Source: an uncultured Clostridia bacterium (GTDB lineage: Bacteria > Bacillota > Clostridia > Oscillospirales > Oscillospiraceae). Taken from it: DNA of 5,335 bases. Of the stretch, positions 1 through 4,974 are shown piece by piece (within the stretch, counting starts at the first letter, position 1; the number at the start of each line of letters is the position of its first letter). The DNA lies in assembly GCA_945946745.1 (NCBI GenBank), contig CAMEWZ010000117.1, forward strand, positions 1 to 5,335. Direction: 5' to 3'. A program made the position numbers and the translations under genes. A model generated the notes under the pieces. That model was not told the DNA's origin. It saw nothing but the letters and a program-made list of their open reading frames with translations, and ran no database searches.

Positions 1-101
1 AGGATCCCATTTCCGAAGCCATTATCGATTCCTTTGAGCATCCCATTTCTTCCATCCACATCCAGGTGGTGGAGGAGCAAGTGAAGCTGGATATTGCATA
101 A
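1..101 (+). CDS. C-terminal end of an unidentified protein (5' partial)
   Basis: An open frame enters from the left edge (first complete codon at 3) and stops at TAA 99-101. It gives about 32 residues, starting DPISEAIIDSFEHPISS and ending in EEQVKLDIA. I do not recognise the family from this tail. The alternation of hydrophobic and charged residues suits an ordinary soluble domain ending in a beta strand. The support for coding is the uninterrupted frame, GC-ending codons, and an intrinsic terminator starting three bases after the stop. It is the last gene of its transcription unit. In related Clostridia, cell-shape and division genes or a methylglyoxal synthase gene can lie upstream of the M50 protease, but this tail does not match the ends of those proteins as I know them, so no function is assigned. 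Confidence 0.6.
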   Translation, partial: DPISEAIIDSFEHPISSIHIQVVEEQVKLDIA

Positions 102-103
102 GG

Positions 104-133
104 AAAAGCGCGGAGAGAAGTCTCCGCGTTTTT
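104..133 (+). terminator. Rho-independent terminator of the upstream gene
   Basis: CGCGGAGA at 109-116 pairs perfectly with TCTCCGCG at 121-128 around a GAAG loop (8 GC-rich pairs). A run of five T follows (129-133), and an A run (104-107) lies on the 5' side. It begins just after the TAA at 99-101, so it closes that unit and separates it from the membrane-protein gene starting at 187. Confidence 0.9.
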
Positions 134-174
134 CGTTTGCGTCTATTCCCCACCACCGGGGCATATCCTTGCTT

Positions 175-181
175 GAGGTGA
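175..181 (+). promoter_or_regulatory. Ribosome binding site that decides the start at 187
   Basis: GAGGTGA at 175-181 lies 5 nt before the ATG at 187. It touches the other in-frame ATG at 181, which would leave no spacing. The site therefore favours 187 over 181, and over the ATG at 94, which lies inside the previous gene and the terminator. Confidence 0.7.
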
Positions 182-186
182 TGGGT

Positions 187-471
187 ATGGCGTATCGTGT
201 GGAGTATGAGCCGGGAAAACGGGAGAAGCAACACAGCGGCCGATTTCCCATGCTGCTGGCAGGGTGCATTCTGGCGTTTTTGGTGCTGGTAAACAGTCTG
301 TGGCCCCAGGGAGCGCAGGCATTGCGGCAATGGCTGATTCCGGGAAATCCGGTGGTGACGGTGGCCGCGCTGGAAAGCTTCGCGGAGGAATTAAAGGACG
401 GACAGCCCATTTCGGATTCCCTGGAACGCTTTTGTAAGCGGATTTTGGATGATGGGAAAGCTGCGCGTTGA
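187..471 (+). CDS. Small single-pass membrane protein upstream of the M50 protease
   Basis: This gene encodes 94 residues. It has a charged cytoplasm-type N-terminus (residues 1-20, rich in K, R and E), one hydrophobic segment at about 21-39 (PMLLAGCILAFLVLVNSLW), and then a soluble tail with an amphipathic stretch at about 60-93 (ALESFAEELKDG, ending in RFCKRILDDG). No cleavable signal peptide is obvious, so I expect an N-in, C-out bitopic protein. The start at 187 is chosen from the ribosome binding site at 175-181. The end overlaps the M50 protease gene by 23 nt, which implies co-translation. In bacilli the gene before spoIVFB is spoIVFA, a larger membrane protein that anchors and inhibits the protease and carries an M23-like domain. 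No such domain is visible here. A role as partner or regulator of the protease is inferred from position only; I do not know a characterised family for it. Confidence 0.8.
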   Translation: MAYRVEYEPGKREKQHSGRFPMLLAGCILAFLVLVNSLWPQGAQALRQWLIPGNPVVTVAALESFAEELKDGQPISDSLERFCKRILDDGKAAR

Positions 472-1015
472 TCCTTGGCTGTACTACATCGCCGCGCTGC
501 TGGTGCTGACCCTGCCTTTGCGCTGGCTGCTGGCGGCGCTGACGGCGGGGGTAGTTCATGAGCTTTGCCACCTGGCAGCGGTGCGCGGGCTGGGCGGTCG
601 GGTTTTACAGGTGCGGCTAAAGCCCGGCGGCGCGGCGATTGACGCGGTTTTGCCGGGGCAGGGCAGAGAGCTGCTGGCGATTTTGGCGGGGCCGGTTGGG
701 AGTCTGCTGCTGCTCGGTGTGCACCGCTGGTTTCCAAGGCTTGCTCTGTGCGGCATGGTACAGGGACTCTTTAATCTATTGCCGGTGCGTCCCCTGGATG
801 GGGGGCGGGCCTTGGAATTGGGTACGAAGCTGCTCTGTCCCGGCTGGGCGGAACGGATTCAGTTTGCCGCGGAATTGAGTGTTTTTCTCTGCGCCGGACT
901 GACAGCCGGCGCTATTTTCGGAAGAGCGGCGCTGTGGCTGCTGGGGATTGGCTGGATTTGCCGCTGGTTATGGAGAAAAAAACCTTGCAAAGCGGGGCGA
1001 AACGGGGTACAATAG
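449..1015 (+). CDS. M50 family (SpoIVFB-like) intramembrane site-2 metalloprotease
   Basis: The product is a 188-residue polytopic membrane protein. The zinc motif HExxH is H37-E38-L-C-H41 inside the first long hydrophobic stretch. The second M50 signature is N109-L-L-P112-V-R-P-L-D117-G-G, whose Asp is the third zinc ligand in this family. An AGPxGS segment at 80-85 is also typical. Hydrophobic segments lie near 11-35, 74-92, 97-112, 138-155 and 158-175, and the tail is basic. SpoIVFB cleaves membrane-tethered pro-sigma-K in the Bacillus mother cell. The substrate here is unknown. Bacillus SpoIVFB is about 100 residues longer with a C-terminal CBS domain, which is absent here. ATG 449 or the adjacent ATG 452 may be the start. 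Only a weak GCGGA precedes them, consistent with coupling to the overlapping upstream gene. The last 30 bases carry a promoter for the next operon. Confidence 0.88.
   Translation: MMGKLRVDPWLYYIAALLVLTLPLRWLLAALTAGVVHELCHLAAVRGLGGRVLQVRLKPGGAAIDAVLPGQGRELLAILAGPVGSLLLLGVHRWFPRLALCGMVQGLFNLLPVRPLDGGRALELGTKLLCPGWAERIQFAAELSVFLCAGLTAGAIFGRAALWLLGIGWICRWLWRKKPCKAGRNGVQ
985..1013 (+). promoter_or_regulatory. Sigma-A-type promoter for the radical SAM operon
   Basis: TTGCAA at 985-990, a 17-nt spacer and TACAAT at 1008-1013 match the -35 and -10 boxes (4/6 and 5/6). Transcription would start near 1020, giving a leader of about 23 nt with GAGGT at 1032-1036 before the ATG at 1043. The promoter overlaps the last codons and stop of the M50 protease gene, so the operon may be expressed both independently and by read-through. 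Confidence 0.65.
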
Positions 1016-1042
1016 CCCTACTATGGATAACGAGGTAACACT

Positions 1043-2878
1043 ATGACCGATATCAAGCAGCGCATTCTCCCCAGGGTGCAAAAGCCTGCCCGGTATACCG
1101 GCGGGGAATGGGGAGAAGTGAAAAAGGATAAAAAGGACGTCCGGGTTCGGGTGGCCTTCTGTTTTCCGGACACCTATGAGATTGGCATGTCCAATGTGGG
1201 TATGCGGATTCTCTACGGCGTGATGAATCAGATGGAGGGCGTCTGGTGCGAGCGGGTATTCGCCCCCTGGGGGGATATGGAGGCGGCTATGCGCCAGCAT
1301 AATCTGCCCCTCTGGGCATTGGAAAGCCAGGATCCCGTTGGGGATTTTGATATGATCGCCTTTACCATCGGCTACGAGATGGCCTATTCCAATATTTTGA
1401 ATATGCTGTCCCTGGCGGGCGTTCCGCTCCATGCCCGGGAGCGGCAGGATCTCAAAAACATGGTGTTCGCCGGAGGTGTCTGCGCCTTCAATCCGGAACC
1501 CCTGGCGGATTTTATCGACTTTTTCTCCCTGGGAGAAGGGGAGGACAGCACGGTGGAGATCGTGTCCCTCTATGACCGGGCCAAGACGGAAGGGTGGAGC
1601 AAGGACGCCTTCCTCCATGCGGCCGCCAAAATCCCCGGGGTCTATGTCCCCAGCTTTTACCGCCACGAATACAACCCGGACGGCACCCTGGCGGCGGTGG
1701 TTCCCCTGGAGGGCGCGCCGGAGACGGTGACCAAGCGGATCGTGGAGGATTTGGACAGCGCCTATTTTCCCACAAAAATGATCGTACCCTCCACGGAAAT
1801 CGTTCACGACCGGGCAAATCTGGAGGTGTTCCGGGGCTGTATCCGGGGCTGCCGGTTCTGCCAGGCGGGCTTCAGCTGCCGCCCGGTGCGCAAAAAAAGC
1901 CCGGAGGTGCTCTACCGCCAGGCGGTGGAGACGCTGGCGCATTCCGGCAACAATGAGATCACCATTTCCAGCCTGTCCACCTCTGATTACCGGGGACTGA
2001 AGGAGCTGACGGACGCGCTGATTCCCTACTGCGCGGACAATAAGATCAACCTGTCGGTGCCCTCTCTCCGGGCGGACAACTTCTCCCGGGAGCTGATGGA
2101 AAAGCTGCAAACCGTGCGAAAAAGCGGCCTAACCTTTGCCCCCGAGGCCGGAACCCAGCGGCTGCGGGATGTGATTAATAAAAATCTGACGGAGGAGGAA
2201 ATCCTAAATACCTGCACCCAGGCCTTCTCCGGAGGCTGGAACAGCGTCAAACTGTATTTCATGCTGGGGCTGCCCACAGAGACGGACGAGGATGTGCTGG
2301 GAATCGCGGAATTGGTCTACAAAATCATTCAGGCATGGAAGGAAAACGCCGTGAACAAAAAGCGGGGACTGCGGGTTCATGTGGCGACGGCTTATTTTGT
2401 GCCCAAGCCCCACACGCCTTTCCAGTGGGAAAAGCAGATCACACCCCAGGAATACCTGCGCCGGTGTAAGCTGCTCAAGTCCCATTTCTATTCCAAATCC
2501 ATCGAATATGACTACCACAGCCCGGATTTAAGCCGCCTGGAGGCGGTGTTTGCCCGGGGCGACCGCCGTCTTGGCCCGGTGCTGGAGGCGGCCGTGGCCA
2601 GCGGCGCACGACTGGACGGCTGGGATGAGTATTTCGACTACGCCAAGTGGTTTGACGCCTTCCGGGCCTGCGGCGTGGACGAGAGCTTCTACACCACCCG
2701 GGGCTATGGGGAGGACGAGCTGCTTCCCTGGGATGCCATCGATGTGGGGGTCAGCAAGAAATTCCTGCTGCGGGAGCGGCACCGGGCTTACGAGGGCCTG
2801 GTCACGCCGGACTGTCGCCATGGCTGCGCCGGCTGCGGCGCCAACCAGCTGCTTCAGGAGGTGGCCTGCGATGCTTAG
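1043..2878 (+). CDS. Radical SAM protein, TIGR03960-type (B12-binding-like domain plus radical SAM)
   Basis: The product has 611 residues. Residues about 30-210 resemble the B12-binding-like domain of MiaB/YgiQ-type radical SAM enzymes, with GG at 144-145, NPEP at 150-153 and GEGE at 164-167. The cobalamin-ligating DxHxxG is not present. The radical SAM core has CxxxCxxC at C266, C270 and C273 for the SAM-bound 4Fe-4S cluster, followed by the family-typical SSLSTSDY, TFAPEAGTQRLRDVINK and LYFMLGLPTETDED stretches. A second CxxxCxxC lies at the C-terminus (C591, C595, C598). The start has GAGGT at 1032-1036, 6 nt ahead. The stop overlaps the DUF2344 gene by 8 nt. In many Firmicutes these two are adjacent or fused, commonly near RNase G and ribosomal protein genes, which suggests an RNA- or translation-related modification. 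The actual substrate is not known to me. The family call is confident; the function is not. Confidence 0.93.
   Translation: MTDIKQRILPRVQKPARYTGGEWGEVKKDKKDVRVRVAFCFPDTYEIGMSNVGMRILYGVMNQMEGVWCERVFAPWGDMEAAMRQHNLPLWALESQDPVGDFDMIAFTIGYEMAYSNILNMLSLAGVPLHARERQDLKNMVFAGGVCAFNPEPLADFIDFFSLGEGEDSTVEIVSLYDRAKTEGWSKDAFLHAAAKIPGVYVPSFYRHEYNPDGTLAAVVPLEGAPETVTKRIVEDLDSAYFPTKMIVPSTEIVHDRANLEVFRGCIRGCRFCQAGFSCRPVRKKSPEVLYRQAVETLAHSGNNEITISSLSTSDYRGLKELTDALIPYCADNKINLSVPSLRADNFSRELMEKLQTVRKSGLTFAPEAGTQRLRDVINKNLTEEEILNTCTQAFSGGWNSVKLYFMLGLPTETDEDVLGIAELVYKIIQAWKENAVNKKRGLRVHVATAYFVPKPHTPFQWEKQITPQEYLRRCKLLKSHFYSKSIEYDYHSPDLSRLEAVFARGDRRLGPVLEAAVASGARLDGWDEYFDYAKWFDAFRACGVDESFYTTRGYGEDELLPWDAIDVGVSKKFLLRERHRAYEGLVTPDCRHGCAGCGANQLLQEVACDA
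2856..2863 (+). promoter_or_regulatory. Strong ribosome binding site inside the radical SAM gene
   Basis: AGGAGGTG at 2856-2863 lies 7 nt before the ATG at 2871 and within the radical SAM coding sequence. It fixes the start of the DUF2344 gene at 2871 rather than any upstream codon of that open frame. Confidence 0.85.
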
Positions 2879-3530
2879 AGCGTTGTTTGAAAAGACGGGA
2901 AACGCGGTGTATCTTTCCCACCTGGATCTGATGCGGCTGTTTCAGCGGGCCTTCAAGCGGGCCGGGCTGCCACTGACCCACACCCAGGGCTTCAATCCCC
3001 GGCCGTCGGTATCCATCGCCCTGCCGCTGAGCCTGGGCATGGAAAGCCATTGCGAACTGCTGGACTTTTCCCTGGAAGGGGAGATACCGGACTATGGAGA
3101 GCTCCGTGACCGGCTGAATGAAAAGCTGGTAGAGGGCGTGCGCATTCTGCGGGTATACCAGGATGGAGAAAAGCTGAAAAACCTGGCCCTGCTGCAATGC
3201 CGCCTGACCCTGGAATATGACGGAGGGATTCCCCAAAACGCCGTGGAAAAACTGGAAGCCCTCTTTTCCCGGGACAGTCTGACCGTGGAAAAAAAGGGAA
3301 AAAACGGCGTTTCCGACCAGGATATCGTCCCGCTTCTGCGCCGGATCTCCTTTGAGGCGGAAAGCGGAACGGAATTGGGGATCGATGCATGGGCTCACTG
3401 CCAGAACCCGTCCTTGAATCCCATGCAGCTTGTGGCGGCCATCCGGAAATATGCACCGGAGTTGTCGCCGGATTTTGTCCGTTGCTGCCGGATGGAGATT
3501 TTTACCGAACAGGAAGAAGTATTCAGATAG
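2871..3530 (+). CDS. TIGR03936/DUF2344 radical-SAM-linked protein
   Basis: The product has 219 residues and opens with the hallmark of the family: FEKTGNAVYLSHLDLMRLFQ at about 6-25, then a basic helix and THTQGFNPRP (37-46) with SIALPLSLGMES (48-59). The rest is a mixed alpha/beta domain with no cysteine cluster or membrane segment, so it is a soluble cytoplasmic protein. In the literature this family is defined by its link to TIGR03960 radical SAM proteins, either as a neighbour or as a C-terminal fusion, which implies joint action in one reaction; no biochemical role is known to me. Here the gene overlaps the radical SAM stop by 8 nt and has a near-perfect ribosome binding site, so the two products are probably made in a fixed ratio. 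Length is normal for the unfused form. A 5-nt leader-free transition leads into the zinc-ribbon gene at 3542. Confidence 0.92.
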   Translation: MLRALFEKTGNAVYLSHLDLMRLFQRAFKRAGLPLTHTQGFNPRPSVSIALPLSLGMESHCELLDFSLEGEIPDYGELRDRLNEKLVEGVRILRVYQDGEKLKNLALLQCRLTLEYDGGIPQNAVEKLEALFSRDSLTVEKKGKNGVSDQDIVPLLRRISFEAESGTELGIDAWAHCQNPSLNPMQLVAAIRKYAPELSPDFVRCCRMEIFTEQEEVFR

Positions 3531-3541
3531 GAGAGACAAAT

Positions 3542-3760
3542 ATGGATGAAATGATTTTGCTGGAAGAATGCCCCATTTGCCGGGGCGCCGGAATGCTGAT
3601 GCACGAGGGCGGCTGGTGCGTCCAGGTGGAGTGTGCCGATTGCAGCGCCCATACCGTCTACGTGGAGTACAACAACGAGGAAGAGAAAAAAGCGGCGGAG
3701 AAGTCTGTCGCCCACCTGTGGAATATCGGAAAGGTCGTCAGCAGTGAGCGGGGAGAATGA
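3542..3760 (+). CDS. Small Lar-like zinc-ribbon protein
   Basis: The product has 72 residues. Two CxxC knuckles, C10-P-I-C13 and C31-A-D-C34, are set 17 residues apart. An acidic and lysine-rich helix (44-54) and A-x-x-x-W-N-like HLWNIGK (58-64) follow. This layout, CPxC...CxxC then a helix ending in W-N, is that of the restriction-alleviation protein Lar family, which is common in phages and also found as chromosomal orphans. A structural zinc site is expected. The assignment rests on the pattern only, and anti-restriction activity is not implied in this chromosomal operon. AGGAGAG at 3529-3535 lies 6 nt before the ATG and overlaps the stop of the upstream gene. The 3' end overlaps the thioesterase start by 17 nt. 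It could equally be a generic zinc-ribbon protein associated with nucleic acids. Confidence 0.8.
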   Translation: MDEMILLEECPICRGAGMLMHEGGWCVQVECADCSAHTVYVEYNNEEEKKAAEKSVAHLWNIGKVVSSERGE

Positions 3761-4199
3761 TCTTGGCGCGCTGGTACGCTGCCGCATTGCGGAGATTTCG
3801 GAGGCGGCTCCCGGCGCCATTGGGGATCAAATGCATTTTCAGCTGCTGCGCTATGACCCGGAGGGCGGGAATTTTGTGATGTCCTGCCATACGGAGCCGT
3901 GGATGCGCAATACCGCGGGAACGCTCCACGGCGGCCTGGGCGCTGCCATCCTGGATCAAGCGATGGGGTTTGTTTCGCATTGCTTGACTCCGGACGGAGC
4001 CACAGCCCCTACGGTGCAGTTGGGGGTGGAATTCCACCGCCCGCTGCTGCCTGGGGAAACGGTCGTTGTGAAGGTTCACATTGTCAGTGCCACCAGAAAT
4101 CTGATAAGCTTAACGGCAGAAGCGGCCCAGGAGCGCAATCCGGATAAGATTTGCCTGTCTGGTTCGGGTATCTTTTTCCATAAGCCAAAGAAAGCATAG
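3744..4199 (+). CDS. PaaI-type hotdog-fold thioesterase
   Basis: The product has 151 residues and is a single hotdog domain. The PaaI signature is clear: R-N55/56-T-A-G-T-LHGG at about 55-64 followed by D71 on the central helix (AAILDQAMGF). In this family the HGG loop binds the thioester and the Asp on the helix is the catalytic residue. A later strand, VQLGVEFHRPLLPGETV (91-107), is also typical. Such enzymes hydrolyse acyl-CoA (often aryl-CoA) thioesters in the cytoplasm as tetramers; the substrate here cannot be read from sequence. The likely start is GTG 3744, with GGAAAGG at 3728-3734 nine bases ahead. No ATG in this frame lies close by, and an upstream ATG at 3633 would fall deep inside the zinc-ribbon gene. 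The 17-nt overlap with that gene indicates co-translation. It is the last gene of the operon. Confidence 0.88.
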   Translation: MSGENDLGALVRCRIAEISEAAPGAIGDQMHFQLLRYDPEGGNFVMSCHTEPWMRNTAGTLHGGLGAAILDQAMGFVSHCLTPDGATAPTVQLGVEFHRPLLPGETVVVKVHIVSATRNLISLTAEAAQERNPDKICLSGSGIFFHKPKKA

Positions 4200-4210
4200 T
4201 CGCGTTTGTG

Positions 4211-4326
4211 GCGGATGGGGTCTTGTAAGCCAGCCTTGTTTCCGGCAGCGCCGCGTCCTGGGAAGACTGCCGAAGCCCCCAGCCCGGATTACGTGGCGCT
4301 GCCGAAACGGTAGGCATCCTGCTTTT
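4211..4326 (+). ncRNA. Candidate structured RNA or operon-end hairpin (6S-like rod possible)
   Basis: The region folds into one long rod. GCGGATG (4211-4217) pairs with 4315-4322 with one bulged T. GTTTC (4238-4242) pairs with GAAAC (4304-4308). GGCAGCGCC (4244-4252) pairs perfectly with GGCGCTGCC (4295-4303). GCGT (4253-4256) pairs with ACGT (4291-4294). CTGGG (4258-4262) pairs with CCCAG (4278-4282). Between the outer and middle stems the 5' side has a larger open strand than the 3' side. TTTT follows at 4323-4326. A rod with an asymmetric internal bubble recalls 6S RNA, but at about 112 nt it is shorter than usual and I cannot confirm the family. The SRP RNA apical motif is absent. A weak -10-like CATAGT at 4195-4200 precedes it. 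Alternatives are the terminator of the upstream operon or a dispersed palindromic element. Confidence 0.4.
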
Positions 4327-4384
4327 GACCTAAATTTATTGCAAAGAAGGCCGTTTTTTCCGCAAAAAGCGATGATAGGGAAGG

Positions 4385-4428
4385 CAAAAATAGAAGAAAA
4401 TATTTTTGAAAAAAAGCGAAAAAAAGGC
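4385..4428 (+). promoter_or_regulatory. Phased A-tracts upstream of the tRNA promoter (UP-element-like)
   Basis: A-runs at 4386-4390, 4397-4400, 4409-4415 and 4419-4425, with a T-run at 4403-4407, lie just upstream of the tRNA -35 box. Several are spaced by about one helical turn. Such stretches bend DNA and can contact the alpha subunit of RNA polymerase at strong stable-RNA promoters. The functional role is inferred. Confidence 0.4.
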
Positions 4429-4457
4429 TTGCATTTTTTAGGAATCTGTGGTATCAT
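4429..4457 (+). promoter_or_regulatory. Promoter of tRNA-Pro
   Basis: TTGCAT at 4429-4434, a 17-nt spacer and TATCAT at 4452-4457 (5/6 match) with an extended -10 TG at 4449-4450. The start would be near 4464, giving a leader of about 28 nt that contains a small GCCG/CGGC hairpin (4464-4480) to be removed by RNase P processing of the tRNA. Confidence 0.75.
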
Positions 4458-4491
4458 ATCAAAGCCGTCAAGAGAGCGGCAAACAAAATAT

Positions 4492-4568
4492 CCGGGTGTG
4501 GCGAAGTTTGGTATCGCGCTTGAATGGGGTTCAAGAGGCCTCGAGTTCGAATCTCGACACTCGGACCA
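4492..4568 (+). tRNA. tRNA-Pro (anticodon GGG)
   Basis: A full 77-nt cloverleaf is visible. The acceptor CCGGGTG (4492-4498) pairs with CACTCGG (4558-4564) with one G-T wobble. The D stem GCGA pairs with TCGC (4514-4517). The anticodon stem CTTGA (4519-4523) pairs with TCAAG (4531-4535) around the loop ATGGGGT, giving anticodon GGG at 4526-4528. The T stem TCGAG/CTCGA encloses TTCGAAT. The discriminator base is A4565 and CCA (4566-4568) is encoded. It decodes CCC (and CCU by wobble) proline codons. The A32-T38 loop pair is the same as in the E. coli GGG isoacceptor. It is a single-gene unit with its own promoter and terminator. Confidence 0.97.
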
Positions 4569-4613
4569 AAATTCCGGTTTTCTATCCGAAATGGTAGAAA
4601 ACCGGAATTTTTT
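4569..4613 (+). terminator. Strong Rho-independent terminator of tRNA-Pro
   Basis: A perfect 16-bp stem pairs 4569-4584 with 4595-4610. It contains CCGG and TTTTCTA/TAGAAAA blocks, can be extended by two pairs into the loop, and is followed by T bases through 4613. The first arm starts on the base after the encoded CCA, so terminator and mature tRNA end abut. The A-rich 5' arm suggests it may also work leftward. Confidence 0.93.
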
Positions 4614-4654
4614 ATACGAAGAAAAACAAATCCAGACGAAAAGGGCATAATGAA

Positions 4655-4684
4655 ACCCAAGCCCAAATTAGCTTGGGCTTGGGT
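4655..4684. repeat. Perfect 12-bp inverted repeat
   Basis: ACCCAAGCCCAA (4655-4666) and TTGGGCTTGGGT (4673-4684) are exact reverse complements around the 6-nt spacer ATTAGC. Each arm is itself a near tandem of CCCAAG. No T-tract follows on the + strand. On the - strand the hairpin is followed only by TTTCATT, so it is at best a weak leftward terminator. It may be a remnant of a terminator or an element end. Confidence 0.75.
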
Positions 4685-4891
4685 GAATCTGGTGGAGCCG
4701 AACCGCTGCCGATTTCGGAGGCGTGGGGGCACATTGCGGATGTATCCGATCCCAGCAGCAAGCTGGAGGAGGGGATTGAGCAAACTAATCTCCGGAAGCT
4801 GCCCCTGTGTCAGGTAATCGTGAAAAATCCGCTTGGGCAGCTCTGGCTGGTGGGAAAGGATGTCCTGCAGGGGGCGAGGAATGGAAGGTAA
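4673..4891 (+). pseudogene. Start-less coding-like open frame, probable gene remnant
   Basis: The frame is open from 4598 to TAA 4889-4891 and reads like protein from about 4685, including PISEAWGHIADVSDP and LPLCQVIVKNPLGQLWLVG, with GC-ending codons like the host genes. No ATG and no ribosome binding site exist in the frame. The only initiation codons near the beginning are TTG triplets inside the inverted repeat at 4655-4684. I interpret it as the 3' part of a gene whose beginning has been lost, possibly when the tRNA terminator region and the repeat were joined to it. The protein family is not recognised. The opposite strand is also open across this stretch (4894 to 4454), but it runs through the tRNA and reads less like protein, so I prefer the + frame. 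A translated short protein from TTG 4673 (72 aa) is possible but poorly supported. Confidence 0.4.
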
Positions 4892-4911
4892 CATTACATA
4901 CTCCTACACAT

Positions 4912-4939
4912 TTGAAGGGGAATGATAACTGTCTATAAT
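4912..4939 (+). promoter_or_regulatory. Promoter of the 54-residue protein gene
   Basis: TTGAAG at 4912-4917 (4/6), a 16-nt spacer and a perfect TATAAT at 4934-4939. Transcription should begin near 4946, giving a leader of about 29 nt with the ribosome binding site at 4959-4967. Confidence 0.75.
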
Positions 4940-4974
4940 GGAATCAGAGAAACGACATAAAGGAGGAATACCCC

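Noticed and set aside
137..167. Possible promoter TTGCGT with GCATAT for the 187 gene
   Set aside because: Both boxes are poor, and the start would fall almost on the ribosome binding site. A promoter should exist between terminator and gene, but this one is not convincing.
94..186. N-terminal extension of the 94-aa membrane protein to ATG 94
   Set aside because: It would begin inside the preceding gene's last codons and run through the terminator at 104-133, while a good ribosome binding site supports ATG 187.
968..2110. Long 380-residue open frame on the - strand
   Set aside because: It lies antisense to the clearly assigned radical SAM gene and is explained by the GC-biased codons of that gene. 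It has no family motif or ribosome binding site.
3633..3743. N-terminal extension of the thioesterase to ATG 3633
   Set aside because: It would overlap the zinc-ribbon gene by more than 120 nt and add sequence unlike the hotdog family. GTG 3744 with GGAAAGG upstream fits the family length.
4238..4308. SRP RNA, cobalamin riboswitch or other known riboswitch in the rod-shaped repeat
   Set aside because: The SRP apical GGAAG/AGCAG motif is missing, no riboswitch core was recognised, and no gene follows that a riboswitch would control before the tRNA.
4454..4894. 146-residue open frame on the - strand
   Set aside because: It reads through the tRNA-Pro gene and its terminator, so it cannot be a real gene over its length.
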